A stretch of 64,000 nt of DNA, from NCBI RefSeq assembly GCF_013155375.1, contig NZ_JABJQY010000001.1, positions 124,001 to 188,000 on the forward strand, in the 5' to 3' direction. How positions within the stretch are numbered: the stretch's first letter is position 1; each line of letters begins with the position of its first letter. The DNA is from Nocardioides sp. zg-1308 (GTDB taxonomy: Bacteria > Actinomycetota > Actinomycetes > Propionibacteriales > Nocardioidaceae). Shown piece by piece: positions 1 through 8,624 of this stretch. Both the position numbers and the translations under genes were made by a program. The notes beneath the pieces were generated by a model, which did not search any database, had not been told where the DNA came from, and was given only the letters and a program-made list of their open reading frames with translations.

Positions 1-209
1 CGGCTCAGCGAGCTCACCTCGCGCGCCAGCCGGCGCCGCGCCTCGTCGTCGCCGACGACGTGCGGGCGCAGCACCTTGATGGCGACCGGTCGCTCGCCCG
101 GCTTCTGGCCCAGGTGCACCACTCCCATCCCGCCCTCGCCGAGGCGGGCGCGCAGCGCGTAGCCGCCCACGGTGAGACCGGGCGGCGGCGCACTCGGGGA
201 CGTCGTCAC
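1..209 (-). CDS. Serine/threonine protein kinase, N-terminal fragment
   Basis: This is the first ~69 residues of a Hanks-type Ser/Thr kinase; the rest lies outside the window. From a GTG at 209 the product reads VTTSPSAPPPGLTVGGY and then shows the glycine-rich ATP loop (GEGGMGVVHL) and the ATP-anchoring lysine (VAIKVLRPH). The family phosphorylates Ser/Thr on target proteins and is often membrane-anchored in actinomycetes, but domains after the N-lobe cannot be seen. It is divergent from the histidine kinase at 283, with 73 nt between the starts. The fold is certain; the specific role is unknown. Confidence 0.85.
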   Translation of the reverse strand, partial: MTTSPSAPPPGLTVGGYALRARLGEGGMGVVHLGQKPGERPVAIKVLRPHVVGDDEARRRLAREVSSLS

Positions 210-282
210 GCCACGAGGTTACCGGCGGCCCTCGGTCAACCGGCCGATCCGGGTGGGGCGCGCCGGGCACTACGGTTCACCC

Positions 283-1443
283 GTGCTCACGGTCCTGCGG
301 TCCTTGGTCGGGTCGGTCCGGCGCCTGCCGGCCCCGCCGGGCGCGCGTCCGGCCGGTCGGTCCGACATCGCCCTCGTCGCGGTGGCGGCCGTGCTGGCGG
401 TCGTCGAGGTGACGCTCCTGCGGCCCGACCTGCCGGGGCGGTGGCTCTCGCTGGTCGGCTTCCTCGCCTGGCTGCCCAGCCTGCTCGTACGACGGACGCG
501 CCCCGCGGCGACGGCGCTCGCCTTCGCGGCGGTCATGGTCGTCCTGTCGGTGGTCCAGCGCCTCGGCGACGTCGACCCGCCCGGCGACCTGCACACGGCG
601 GTGCTGGCGCTGCTCATCCCCTACTCCCTGGTGCGCTGGGCGTCCGGCGCCGACGCGGTCTCGGGGCTGGCGCTCTTCCTCCTGGTGGCCGGCTCGTCCC
701 TGGTGGCGCAGGACCTGGCGGCCGGCGACCGGCTGGGCGGCGCGGCCGTGCTCGTCGCGGCGACGATGACGGGGCTCGCCCTGCGCGCGCGGGCGATGCT
801 GCACACGCGCCAGCTCGAGGACGTACGACGCCTGGAGCGGGAGCGCCTCGCGCGCGATCTGCACGACACGGTCGCCCATCACCTGACCGCCATCGCGATC
901 AGCGCGCAGGCGGGCCTCGCGGTCGCCGAGACGCGGCCGGCGGCGGCGAGGGAGGCCCTGCGCCGCATCGACGAGGAGGCGACCCGCACCCTCGCCGAGA
1001 CCCGGTCGGTGGTGCGGATGCTGCGGACCGACGACGACCCGGCGCGGCGGCCGCTGGACGACCTGACCGCGATGGCCGCGGCTGCGGGACCGGGTCCGGC
1101 CGTCGAGGTGGTCGTCGCCGACGACCTCGACCTGTCCCCCACCGTCGCGGCGACCGTCCAGCGGATCGCCCAGGAGTCGGTCGCCAACGCGCGCCGCCAC
1201 GCGACGGACGTCACGAGCGTCCGGGTGCAGGTGGCCAGGAGGCTCGACCTGGTCGAGCTGACCGTCACCGACGACGGTCGCAGCGCGATGCCGGCCGACA
1301 GGGGGTTCGGCATCCTCGGCATGACCGAGCGTGCCGAGCTCGTCGGTGGCCGGCTGTCCGCCGGTCCCGCGGTCGGTGGCGGCTGGAAGGTCGTCGCGCT
1401 CCTGCCGTCCCGGGACCGCGAGCTCGACCGGCGCCGGCCATGA
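283..1443 (+). CDS. Two-component sensor histidine kinase (NarL/DesK type)
   Basis: A 386-residue membrane sensor kinase that should autophosphorylate and pass phosphate to the regulator encoded by the overlapping next gene. The N-terminal ~150 residues hold several hydrophobic segments. A HisKA_3 dimerisation box follows (LARDLHDTVAHHL, phospho-His about residue 194), then an HATPase with N-box QESVANARRHA and a DDG/GFGILGM ATP lid. I chose the GTG at 283 because the hydrophobic region starts just after it; the frame stays open to 172. The signal sensed is not apparent. The stop overlaps the regulator start as ATGA. Confidence 0.9.
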   Translation: MLTVLRSLVGSVRRLPAPPGARPAGRSDIALVAVAAVLAVVEVTLLRPDLPGRWLSLVGFLAWLPSLLVRRTRPAATALAFAAVMVVLSVVQRLGDVDPPGDLHTAVLALLIPYSLVRWASGADAVSGLALFLLVAGSSLVAQDLAAGDRLGGAAVLVAATMTGLALRARAMLHTRQLEDVRRLERERLARDLHDTVAHHLTAIAISAQAGLAVAETRPAAAREALRRIDEEATRTLAETRSVVRMLRTDDDPARRPLDDLTAMAAAAGPGPAVEVVVADDLDLSPTVAATVQRIAQESVANARRHATDVTSVRVQVARRLDLVELTVTDDGRSAMPADRGFGILGMTERAELVGGRLSAGPAVGGGWKVVALLPSRDRELDRRRP

Positions 1444-2084
1444 CGCTCCGGGTGCTCGTCGCCGACGACCAGGAGATCGTGCGCACCGGGCTGGCGATGA
1501 TCCTCGACGCGCAGGACGGCATCGAGGTGGTCGCGGCAGCCGCGGACGGCCAGGACGCCGTCGCGCAGGCCCGCAGGCTGCGGCCGGACGTGTGCCTGCT
1601 CGACATCCGGATGCCCCGCCTCGACGGCATCGAGGCGACCCGTGCGCTGGCCGGTCCCGAGGTGACGGACCCGATCGCCGTCGTGGTCGTGACGACCTTC
1701 GACCTCGACGACTACGTCTACGGCGCGCTGCGGGCCGGCGCCAAGGGGTTCCTGCTCAAGGACTGCGGCCCCGCGCTGCTCACCCACGCCGTCCGGGCGG
1801 CCGCCGACGGCGGCTCCCTCGTCGCGCCGGCGGTGACCACCCGGCTGCTGCGGGACTTCGCCGGCAGGGACGCCCCGCTGCAGCCCACGGCCGCCCTCAC
1901 CGACCGGGAGGAGGAGGTGCTCGTCGCCGTGGCGCGGGGGCTGACCAACCACGAGGTCGCCGCGGAGCTCTACATCTCCCTCAGCACGGTGAAGACCCAC
2001 CTCGCCTCGCTGATGGCCAAGCTCGGGGTCCGCAACCGCGTCGAGCTCGCGCTCTGGGCCTACCAGACGCGGCGGCTCGGCTGA
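1440..2084 (+). CDS. NarL/FixJ-family response regulator
   Basis: A 214-residue DNA-binding response regulator, partner of the kinase at 283 (4-nt overlap). The receiver domain carries the acidic pair (VADDQE), phospho-acceptor Asp55 in CLLDIRMP, a Thr in VVTTFD and the lysine in GFLLKD. A LuxR-type helix-turn-helix follows at about 150-205 (TDREEEVL, STVKTHL). The family activates or represses promoters after phosphorylation. Its 3' end overlaps the convergent DUF2306 gene by 25 nt. Targets cannot be read from the sequence. Confidence 0.92.
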   Translation: MTLRVLVADDQEIVRTGLAMILDAQDGIEVVAAAADGQDAVAQARRLRPDVCLLDIRMPRLDGIEATRALAGPEVTDPIAVVVVTTFDLDDYVYGALRAGAKGFLLKDCGPALLTHAVRAAADGGSLVAPAVTTRLLRDFAGRDAPLQPTAALTDREEEVLVAVARGLTNHEVAAELYISLSTVKTHLASLMAKLGVRNRVELALWAYQTRRLG

Positions 2085-2734
2085 CGGGCCTGGCTGCGCC
2101 GCACGAGCCACTCCGCCACGACCAGGTTGATCACCCACGCTGCGGCCATACCGCTCGCCTTCAGGTCGCCGCCCGGCTGGTCGACGACGAGGACCATCGG
2201 CCCGAGGACGACCGCCTGCGTGCCGGCGCCCTGCCCGACGGCGTACGCCCTCGCCATCCACCGCTGGTGGGTGCGTACGTCGCGGCGCAGGATCGCCGCG
2301 ACACCGAGCACCAGGCCGGCCACCATGACGGAGCCGAACACCAGCCGGACCCACATCAGCGCGGCGTTGTCGTGGGCGGGCAGGTCGTACCAGACCGCCA
2401 TCCACAGCCCGCTCAGCGCCGCGGCCAGCCCGGCCGGCACGAGCACGCGCCCGCTCCAGCGGTGCCACCGCGGCCGGCGGCGCCGGAAGGACGGCATGAA
2501 CTGGAACGCCCCCAGCACGCAGTAGGTGCAGGCACCGAGCACGTGGACGACCACCGGAAGGGGCAGGTCGAAGAAGCGCTGGCTGGTCTCGTCGGCCTCC
2601 CCGGTCGCCAGGTCGGCGAGGCGGAGCACGCCGGCCACGACCGGCACGAAGGTGAGCGCCAGGAGGCCGGCCGGGATCCACCACTCGCGGCGGCGTCGGG
2701 GCGGGGCTGGTCGCGCGGGGGCGATCGTCGTCAT
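2060..2734 (-). CDS. DUF2306-type multi-pass membrane protein
   Basis: A 224-residue integral membrane protein of unknown function. From the ATG at 2734 (MTTIAPARP) a short basic N-terminus leads into about six hydrophobic segments. Histidines and arginines between them (RWHRWSGR, RTHQRWMARAYA) are typical of the DUF2306 family, whose His-rich helices recall cytochrome-b-like proteins; that comparison is inference. The frame is open to 2791, but the first 19 residues look non-coding. It runs convergently into the response regulator and overlaps its last 25 nt. Confidence 0.75.
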   Translation of the reverse strand: MTTIAPARPAPPRRRREWWIPAGLLALTFVPVVAGVLRLADLATGEADETSQRFFDLPLPVVVHVLGACTYCVLGAFQFMPSFRRRRPRWHRWSGRVLVPAGLAAALSGLWMAVWYDLPAHDNAALMWVRLVFGSVMVAGLVLGVAAILRRDVRTHQRWMARAYAVGQGAGTQAVVLGPMVLVVDQPGGDLKASGMAAAWVINLVVAEWLVRRSQARQPSRRVW

Positions 2735-2819
2735 GCGACGAGCCTCGCCGCGCCCGGTGGGCGCCGCATCGGCCGGCGGGCCGGGACGCATCGGCCGAAC
2801 GGCCGAGACCGCTCGCTGG

Positions 2820-4688
2820 TCAGCGGGCGACGGCCGCCGACTCCAGCGCGGCGATCAGCGTGCGTGCGTCGTGGGGCCCGATGTGGCGGGTGTCGCCGAT
2901 GAAGAACGTCGGCGTCCCGCGCACGCCGCTCTCCTCGGCCGACGCCACGTCGTGCTCCACGTGCCGGGCGAGCTCGTCGTCATCGAGGTCGCGCATGAAG
3001 CGCTCCACGTCCAGGCCGATCTGCGCCGCGTAGCCGACGAGGTCCTCCAGCTCCAGCTCGTCCTGGTGGGCGAAGAGCACGGCGTGCATGTCCCAGAAGC
3101 GGTCCTGGCGGGCCGCGGCCTCCGAGGCGAGCGCGGCGAGCTCGGCGTGCGGGTGGACCGGCAGCGGCAGGTGGCGGGTGACGTAGCGCAGCCGGTCGCC
3201 GAAGTGGGCCCGCAGCTCCTCGCCGACGCCGCTGACCCGGGCGCAGAACGGGCACTCGTAGTCGAGGTACTCCACGAGCGTCAGCGGCGCGTCGACCGGG
3301 CCCAGCACGTGGTCGCGCTCCTCGTCGACGGGCCGGCTCAGCAGCGTGGGCAGGGCGGCGTCTCGCTGGCCGAGGACGCGGGCGGCGAAGCGGAACGCCA
3401 GCCAGCCGGCGAGGCTGGCCAGCCCGGCCGCCAGCAGGACGCCCACGCGGGCCTCGTCCTGGAGCCGGCTGGAGTCGAAGGCCAGGCTGATGATGAGCAG
3501 CGAGACGGTGAAGCCGATGCCCGACAGCGCGCCACCGGCGAGGGTGTGCCCGAGGCCCACGCCCTGCGGCAGGCGGCCCCAGCCGAGCCGGACGCTGGCC
3601 CACGCGCCGACGAAGATGCCGAGCGCCTTGCCGACCACCAGGCCGAGCACGATGCCCCACATCAGCCGCGAGCCGAGGGCATCGCCGAGCACGCCGTCAC
3701 GCAGGTCGACGCCGGCGTTGGCCAGCGCGAAGAGAGGGACGACGACGCGGCTGGTCGGCGAGTGCAGCGCCTCCTGCAGCCGCTCGTTGACCGAGATCGC
3801 GCGGGTCAGCGACCGGCGTGCCACCCGCTGGACGCCCGGCATCGGGGACTGCCGGAAGGCCCGGAACGACGTCGCTGCCGCGTCGACGTCGGAGCGGCGC
3901 GGGTCGAGCGCCGGGACCAGGAGCCCGCTCACCATCCCGGCGATCGAGGCGTGCACGCCCGACTCGAGGGTGGCGACCCAGAGCACGACCACCACGAGGA
4001 CGTAGGGCGCCGCCTGCCACACGGCGTAGCGGTCCAGCACGACCAGCACGGCCAGGCAGGCCGCGGCGACGAGCAGCGCACCCGCCGAGATGTCGTCGGA
4101 GTAGACGATGCCGATGACGCTCACCGCGACGATGTCGTCGATGACGGTCAGCGTCAGCAGGAAGATCCGCAGCTGGGTGGAGACCGCGGGGCCGACCAGC
4201 GCCATGACGCCGAGCAGGAACGCGGTGTCGGTGCCGATGACGGCGCCCCAGCCGGCCGACTCGGCACCCGACGGGTTGAGGGCCAGGAAGATCGCGGCCG
4301 GCACCAGCATGCCCGTGGTGCCCGCGACGAGCGGCACCACGACCCGGCTGCGGTCGGTGAGCTCGCCGATCGCGAACTCCTTGCGGACCTCGAGCCCGAT
4401 CACGAAGAAGAACACGACCATGAGGCCGTCGTTGATCCAGTGGTGCAGGTCCATGGTCAGCCCGCCGCTGCCGAAGCGGATCGACAGCTCGGTGTGCCAC
4501 AGGTCGACGTAGGACTGCGACCACGGCGAGTTGGCCCACACGAGCGCGACCAGGGCGGCCGCCACGAGCAGCCCGGCCGACATCGACTCGGTGTCGATGA
4601 AGTCGCGCAGCGACCGCGAGCTCTGGGCCTCGAAGGCGGACGCGCCCCGGCAGGAGGACTGGTCGGTGGTCGCGGCGTCGTCGGACAT
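2820..4688 (-). CDS. nhaA: Na+/H+ antiporter NhaA fused to a DsbA-like thioredoxin domain
   Basis: A 622-residue fusion. Residues ~20-430 are a complete NhaA antiporter: the aspartate region [13 protein letters not shown], the transport pair VIDDIVAV, the SGVHASIAG segment and the lysine region VVGKALGIF all match family landmarks. Residues ~460-620 form a DsbA-like thioredoxin fold with the redox motif CPFC (about 478) and a cis-proline loop GTPTFFIG. NhaA swaps Na+ for H+ at the inner membrane; the appended domain suggests redox control or a redox task, which is inference. Start MSDDAATTD. It follows ilvE by 4 nt, so it is probably cotranscribed with leuB-ilvE. Confidence 0.93.
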   Translation of the reverse strand: MSDDAATTDQSSCRGASAFEAQSSRSLRDFIDTESMSAGLLVAAALVALVWANSPWSQSYVDLWHTELSIRFGSGGLTMDLHHWINDGLMVVFFFVIGLEVRKEFAIGELTDRSRVVVPLVAGTTGMLVPAAIFLALNPSGAESAGWGAVIGTDTAFLLGVMALVGPAVSTQLRIFLLTLTVIDDIVAVSVIGIVYSDDISAGALLVAAACLAVLVVLDRYAVWQAAPYVLVVVVLWVATLESGVHASIAGMVSGLLVPALDPRRSDVDAAATSFRAFRQSPMPGVQRVARRSLTRAISVNERLQEALHSPTSRVVVPLFALANAGVDLRDGVLGDALGSRLMWGIVLGLVVGKALGIFVGAWASVRLGWGRLPQGVGLGHTLAGGALSGIGFTVSLLIISLAFDSSRLQDEARVGVLLAAGLASLAGWLAFRFAARVLGQRDAALPTLLSRPVDEERDHVLGPVDAPLTLVEYLDYECPFCARVSGVGEELRAHFGDRLRYVTRHLPLPVHPHAELAALASEAAARQDRFWDMHAVLFAHQDELELEDLVGYAAQIGLDVERFMRDLDDDELARHVEHDVASAEESGVRGTPTFFIGDTRHIGPHDARTLIAALESAAVAR

Positions 4689-4692
4689 CGGC

Positions 4693-5781
4693 TCAGACGA
4701 CGCGGTGCATCCAGCCGAAGGTGTCCTCGGCCCGGCCGAACTGCATCCCGACCAGGGCCTCACGGATCCGCATCGTCAGCTCGGTGCTCGCCGGCGCGGG
4801 CGTCACCCTGCCGGGCGAGCGCAGCTCGCCGACGGGGGTGACCACGGCGGCGGTGCCGCACGCGAACACCTCGGTGATCTCGCCGGACGCGACGCCGTCG
4901 CGCCACTCGTCGATGGAGACCTTGCGCTCCTCGACGGCGTGGCCGAGCTTGCCGGCCAGCTCGATGATCGAGGCGCGGGTGATGCCCTCGAGGATCGTGC
5001 CGGTCTCCGGGGTGACGATGCGTCCGTCGGCGTGGACGAAGAAGAGGTTCATCCCGCCGAGCTCCTCGATGTAGCGGAACTCCTGGTCGTCGAGGAAGAC
5101 GACCTGGTCGCAGCCCTTCTCGATCGCCTCGCGCTGCGCCGCGAGCGAGGCGGCGTAGTTGCCACCGGTCTTCGCCGCGCCCATGCCGCCGCGGCCGGCG
5201 CGGGTGAAGGTCTCGGAGAGCCAGAGGTTGACCGGCTTCACGCCGCCCTTGAAGTAGGCGCCGGCGGGCGAGGCGATGACCATGAACGTCACGTGCTGGG
5301 CGGGGCGCACGCCGAGGAAGGTCTCGGAGGCGAACATGAAGGGCCGCAGGTAGAGCGACTTCTCGCCCTCCCCCTGGCCGGCCGCGTTGTCGGGGACCCA
5401 GCGCTGGTCGGCCTCGACCAGGGCGTCCACGCACGCGACGAAGTCGTCGACGGGCAGCTCGGGGAAGGCGAGCCGCGCGCTCGAGCGGACCATCCGCGCG
5501 GCGTTCTGCTCGGGACGGAAGGTCCAGATCGAGCCGTCGGCGTGGCGGTAGGCCTTCATGCCCTCGAACGTCTCCTGCGCGTAGTGCAGCACCGCGGTCG
5601 CGGGGTCGAGGGTGAGCGGCCCGTAGGGGGTGATGCGCGCGGCGTGCCACCCGGCGTCGGGGGTCCACTCCACCGTGAGCATGTGATCGGTGAAGTGGGT
5701 GCCGAAGCCGGGGTTGGCGAGGATCTCGGAGAGCCGCGCGTCGTCGACCGGCGTGGGGTTGGCGGTGGTGCTGATCTGCAT
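4693..5781 (-). CDS. ilvE: Branched-chain amino acid aminotransferase
   Basis: A 362-residue cytosolic PLP enzyme of fold type IV that transfers the amino group between glutamate and the keto acids of Leu, Ile and Val, the last step of their synthesis. Seen: the substrate loop [23 protein letters not shown], the PLP lysine about 204 in [10 protein letters not shown], and the phosphate-binding [11 protein letters not shown]. Full family length. It lies 22 nt downstream of leuB and has its own TAGGTT hexamer 6 nt before the ATG, so it may be read both from the leuB leader and from an internal leaderless promoter. Confidence 0.96.
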   Translation of the reverse strand: MQISTTANPTPVDDARLSEILANPGFGTHFTDHMLTVEWTPDAGWHAARITPYGPLTLDPATAVLHYAQETFEGMKAYRHADGSIWTFRPEQNAARMVRSSARLAFPELPVDDFVACVDALVEADQRWVPDNAAGQGEGEKSLYLRPFMFASETFLGVRPAQHVTFMVIASPAGAYFKGGVKPVNLWLSETFTRAGRGGMGAAKTGGNYAASLAAQREAIEKGCDQVVFLDDQEFRYIEELGGMNLFFVHADGRIVTPETGTILEGITRASIIELAGKLGHAVEERKVSIDEWRDGVASGEITEVFACGTAAVVTPVGELRSPGRVTPAPASTELTMRIREALVGMQFGRAEDTFGWMHRVV

Positions 5782-5787
5782 GGGGTC

Positions 5788-5793
5788 AACCTA
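5788..5793 (-). promoter_or_regulatory. Putative -10 hexamer of a leaderless ilvE promoter
   Basis: On the minus strand TAGGTT stands 6 nt before the ilvE ATG, which would put the transcription start at the A of the start codon. No Shine-Dalgarno sequence is seen. The same geometry recurs at several other genes in this window. Confidence 0.5.
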
Positions 5794-5803
5794 TCGAGGT
5801 GCG

Positions 5804-6895
5804 TCAGAGGCGAGCGGCGATGGCGTCCCCGACCTCGCTCGTACGACGGGTGGTGCCCGTCGTGCGCTCGGCGAGGTCGGCCAGCACCGCGGTCTCGATC
5901 GCCGCGGCCGCCTCGGGGTGGCCGAGGTGGTCGAGCAGGAGCGCGGCGGACAGGATCGCGGCGGTGGGGTCGGCCTTCTGCTGGCCGGCGATGTCGGGGG
6001 CCGAGCCGTGGACCGGCTCGAACATGGAGGGCGCCGTCCGGTCGGGGTTGACGTTGCCGGAGGCGGCCAGGCCGATGCCGCCGGTGATGGCGGCGGCGAG
6101 GTCGGTGACGATGTCGCCGAAGAGGTTGTCGGTGACGATGACGTCGAAGCGGGCGGGGTCGGTGGCCAGGAAGATCATCGCCGCGTCGACGTGCATGTAG
6201 TCGGTCGTCACGTCGGGGTGCTCCGCCGCGACGGCCTCGAAGACCCGCCACCACAGCGAGCCGGCGTTGACCAGCACGTTGGTCTTGTGGACCAGGGTCA
6301 CCTTCTTGCGCGGGCGCCGGCTGGCTCGCGCGAAGGCGTCGCGCACCACCCGCTCGACGCCGTACGCGGTGTTGACCGACACCTCGGTGGCGATCTCGGC
6401 CGGCGTGCCGACCCGCAGGGCGCCGCCGTTGCCCGTGTAGGGGCCCTCGGTGCCCTCGCGGACGACCACGAAGTCGATGTCGCCGCGCTCCAGCACGTGG
6501 TCGGCCAGGGGTGAGGCCGTGCCCGGGTAGAGCCGCGAGGGGCGCAGGTTGACGTAGTGGTCGAGCTCGAAGCGCAGCCGCAGGAGCAGGCCCCGCTCGA
6601 GGATGCCGGGCGGCAGGTCGGGGTCGTTGGGCTTGCCGCCGACCGCCCCGAGCAGGATCGCGTCGTGCCCGCGGACCTCCTCGAGCACCGAGTCGGGCAG
6701 CACCTCACCGGTCGCGAGGTAGCGCTCGGCACCGAGGTCGTAGCGGGTCGGCGCGAACGTCACCGGGGAGGCGACCTCGAGGACCTTGAGGGCCTCGGCG
6801 GTCACCTCGGGACCGATCCCGTCGCCGGGGATGACGGCGAGGGTCGGGCTCCCGTGCGCGGTGGAGCCGGGGCCGGTCTGCTGCGTCTCGGACAT
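5804..6895 (-). CDS. leuB: 3-isopropylmalate dehydrogenase
   Basis: A 363-residue NAD-dependent enzyme of leucine synthesis that oxidises and decarboxylates 3-isopropylmalate to 2-oxoisocaproate. Seen: N-terminal [12 protein letters not shown], the substrate arginines in [18 protein letters not shown], and the metal and NAD region [18 protein letters not shown] start at ATG 6895 (MSETQQTG); an in-frame start at 6949 would overlap the small upstream gene. A TAACCT hexamer lies 7 nt before this ATG. Followed by ilvE, whose product acts on the LeuB product. Confidence 0.96.
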   Translation of the reverse strand: MSETQQTGPGSTAHGSPTLAVIPGDGIGPEVTAEALKVLEVASPVTFAPTRYDLGAERYLATGEVLPDSVLEEVRGHDAILLGAVGGKPNDPDLPPGILERGLLLRLRFELDHYVNLRPSRLYPGTASPLADHVLERGDIDFVVVREGTEGPYTGNGGALRVGTPAEIATEVSVNTAYGVERVVRDAFARASRRPRKKVTLVHKTNVLVNAGSLWWRVFEAVAAEHPDVTTDYMHVDAAMIFLATDPARFDVIVTDNLFGDIVTDLAAAITGGIGLAASGNVNPDRTAPSMFEPVHGSAPDIAGQQKADPTAAILSAALLLDHLGHPEAAAAIETAVLADLAERTTGTTRRTSEVGDAIAARL

Positions 6896-6902
6896 GCGGC
6901 GA

Positions 6903-6908
6903 AGGTTA
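6903..6908 (-). promoter_or_regulatory. Putative -10 hexamer before leuB
   Basis: TAACCT on the minus strand, 7 nt before the leuB ATG, overlaps the TAA stop of the 46-codon upstream gene. It fits the leaderless promoter pattern and would let leuB be expressed without the attenuator. Confidence 0.4.
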
Positions 6909-7046
6909 GTTGTCGTCCGGACGCTGACCGCCGTCGTCTCGCAGGTCAAGCGCGATCTGGACGGCGGAGGCGACGTTCTCGGCGCTGCGCGGGTTCTCGG
7001 GGTCGTGCGCGGCGGGGCCCCAGGCGTCGGGATAGAGGTCGTACAT
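6906..7046 (-). CDS. Small acidic protein (46 aa) upstream of leuB
   Basis: An unrecognised 46-residue product beginning [19 protein letters not shown] and ending in an acidic tail ([10 protein letters not shown]). No membrane segment or signal peptide. The start is supported by a good ribosome-binding site (TAGGAGCG) about 9 nt before the ATG, which is uncommon in this window. It sits between the leader hairpins and leuB, 10 nt from leuB, so it is probably cotranscribed. Function unknown. Confidence 0.6.
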   Translation of the reverse strand: MYDLYPDAWGPAAHDPENPRSAENVASAVQIALDLRDDGGQRPDDN

Positions 7047-7091
7047 GGCTTCGCTCCTACGGGTGCGGACGTGTCCGCGTCGGGTGCTCGA

Positions 7092-7180
7092 CCGGCTGGG
7101 TGGATCCAGCCGGGAGTCGAACCGAGAAGCCAGGTGGCGGAACCTCGTCAACGCCGAACACCGCGACGAGGTGGCCTCTC
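7092..7180 (-). promoter_or_regulatory. Leader hairpins downstream of the leuB leader peptide (attenuator-like)
   Basis: Just after the leader peptide stop, minus-strand GAGAGGCCA (7172-7180) can pair with TGGCTTCTC (7124-7132), enclosing CCTCGTC/GACGAGG (7165-7171 with 7143-7149). A second 8-bp hairpin CCGGCTGG/CCAGCCGG spans 7092-7113. No U-tract follows, so this is not a classical intrinsic terminator; control may be by Rho or by translation. Position and the peptide composition suggest branched-chain amino-acid attenuation. Confidence 0.5.
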
Positions 7181-7182
7181 TG

Positions 7183-7227
7183 TCAGGCCCCGCCGCGGCG
7201 ATCGATGAGTACGAGGACGCTCCGCAT
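7183..7227 (-). CDS. Leader peptide of the leuB operon (14 aa)
   Basis: A 15-codon frame on the minus strand reads MRSVLVLIDRRGGA and stops. Five consecutive codons specify Val-Leu-Val-Leu-Ile, as expected if ribosome stalling on scarce branched-chain amino acids controls the genes downstream. A TACAGT hexamer lies 9 nt before the ATG, consistent with a short or absent 5' UTR. It is followed at once by the hairpins at 7092-7180. It is too short to be found by length; the call rests on composition, position and similarity in design to the ilvB leader at 27616. Confidence 0.65.
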   Translation of the reverse strand: MRSVLVLIDRRGGA

Positions 7228-7349
7228 GGTGAGCAGACTGTAGGACGCGACCCCGCGCCGCCGCACCGGCTTTGCCGAACGTGTCAGATCCTGAGACGTC
7301 GGCCCGCCCCCTGGGACACGCGCCCTTTGGTGACACACTCGACCACCTC

Positions 7350-7916
7350 ATGTCTGCTCCTCCCTACCTCCCCGACGTGGTCCAGCGCGCCTTCGAGGTG
7401 TGCCGGCAGGCGGGCTACGTCGCCTTCTGCCGCAACGAGACCGGCCGGCTGCTGGCGACGCTGGCGGCGACCCGCGGCGGCACGATGGCCGAGTTCGGCA
7501 CCGGCTGCGGCGTGGGGACGGCCTGGCTGCGCAGCGGCGTGCGCAATGGTGCGCGGATCCTCACCGCCGAGCTCGACGAGTCGCTGGCCGGGGCAGCGGC
7601 ACGGATCTTCGACGACGACGCCAAGGTCGAGGTGCTGGCCGCCGACTGGAACGTCCTGCGCGACCGCGGGCCGTTCTCGCTGCTCTTCCTCGACTCCGGC
7701 AGCCCCTCCGAGGTCGGCGTCGACTCGATCATCGACCTCGTCGAGCCCGGCGGGATCGTGGTGCTCGACGACTTCTCCCCGTGCGAGTCCTGGCCGCCGA
7801 TCGCCTACGGTCGCGTGGACACGCTGCGCGAGCAGTGGCTCACCGACGAACGCTTCACCGCGGTCGAGGTGATGGTCGCCTCCGACGCGTCGGCGGTCAT
7901 CGCGACACGTCGCTGA
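7350..7916 (+). CDS. Class I SAM-dependent methyltransferase
   Basis: A 188-residue protein of the O-methyltransferase-like Rossmann class. The SAM-binding motif I is MAEFGTGCGVGTAWL, the acidic residue after strand 2 is in TAELDESL, and LLFLDSGSPSEVG and GGIVVLDDFSP follow. The substrate is unknown. The frame is open to 7272, so a longer start is possible; I prefer ATG 7350 because the first 26 residues lack fold features. It is divergent from the leuB leader, leaving only ~120 nt for two promoters. Confidence 0.8.
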   Translation: MSAPPYLPDVVQRAFEVCRQAGYVAFCRNETGRLLATLAATRGGTMAEFGTGCGVGTAWLRSGVRNGARILTAELDESLAGAAARIFDDDAKVEVLAADWNVLRDRGPFSLLFLDSGSPSEVGVDSIIDLVEPGGIVVLDDFSPCESWPPIAYGRVDTLREQWLTDERFTAVEVMVASDASAVIATRR

Positions 7917-7937
7917 CGCACGCGCCGTCCTGCTTGG

Positions 7938-8624
7938 ATGAGCGCCATGGGGGACGACGCGAGGGACGCCGTGCTCGACGGCGTGGGCGCCGCGCTGCTC
8001 GCGGTCCGGGGGATCACCCGCCGCTTCGGTGACCGGACGGTCCTGGCCGGGGTCGACCTCGACGTCGCCGCCGGCGAGGCCGTGGGCGTCGTGGGACCCA
8101 ACGGCAGCGGCAAGTCCACCCTGCTGCGCTGCATCGTCGGCGCCGACGAGGCCGATGCGGGCACGTCGGTGTTGGCCGGCCGCACGGTCGACGAGCGCGA
8201 GCCCGCGGTCCGTCGCGACCTCGCGGTGGTGATGGACGACATCGACTTCTTCCCCGACCTGTCGGTGGTCGAGCACCTCGACCTGGTGGCGCGGGCCCAC
8301 GCCCAGCACGACGCGGAGGAGGTCGTGAACGGCGTGCTGGACGAGGTGGGGCTGACGGAGGTCTCGGGCCAGCTGCCCTCGACGCTGTCGTCGGGGCAGC
8401 GACGGCGACTCGCGCTGGCGAGCGCGTTCGTGCGCCCGCGCCGGCTGCTGGTGCTCGACGAGCCGGAGGCCCGCCTCGACGTCGACGGCGTCGAGTGGCT
8501 GGGCGCCAAGCTCCTGTCGGAGAAGGCGGCGGGGAGCGCGGTGCTGCTGGTCAGCCACGACCCCGCCCTGGTCGAGCGCGTGTGCGACCGCGTCGTCCGG
8601 CTGGGACCGCCCACCGATGACTGA
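7938..8624 (+). CDS. ABC transporter ATP-binding protein
   Basis: A 228-residue stand-alone ATPase. Seen: Walker A GPNGSGKST, Q-loop region VVMDDIDFF (Q replaced by D), signature LSSGQRRR, Walker B LLVLDEPEA and the switch histidine LLVSHD. It should power the membrane protein encoded by the next gene, which it overlaps by 8 nt. Two possible ATG starts, 7938 and 7947. No binding protein is nearby, so export or membrane remodelling is more likely than uptake; that is inference. Confidence 0.9.
   Translation: MSAMGDDARDAVLDGVGAALLAVRGITRRFGDRTVLAGVDLDVAAGEAVGVVGPNGSGKSTLLRCIVGADEADAGTSVLAGRTVDEREPAVRRDLAVVMDDIDFFPDLSVVEHLDLVARAHAQHDAEEVVNGVLDEVGLTEVSGQLPSTLSSGQRRRLALASAFVRPRRLLVLDEPEARLDVDGVEWLGAKLLSEKAAGSAVLLVSHDPALVERVCDRVVRLGPPTDD

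Noticed and set aside
60..2084. Single 674-codon frame covering kinase and regulator
   Set aside because: Only the part from 1440 is a response regulator; the first part is an alternative frame of the histidine kinase gene.
7092..7160. tRNA-like 3' part (minus strand GGTTCGACTCCC)
   Set aside because: The T-arm-like stem has a mismatch, and no matching acceptor 5' strand, D-arm or anticodon arm is present. It belongs to the leuB leader.
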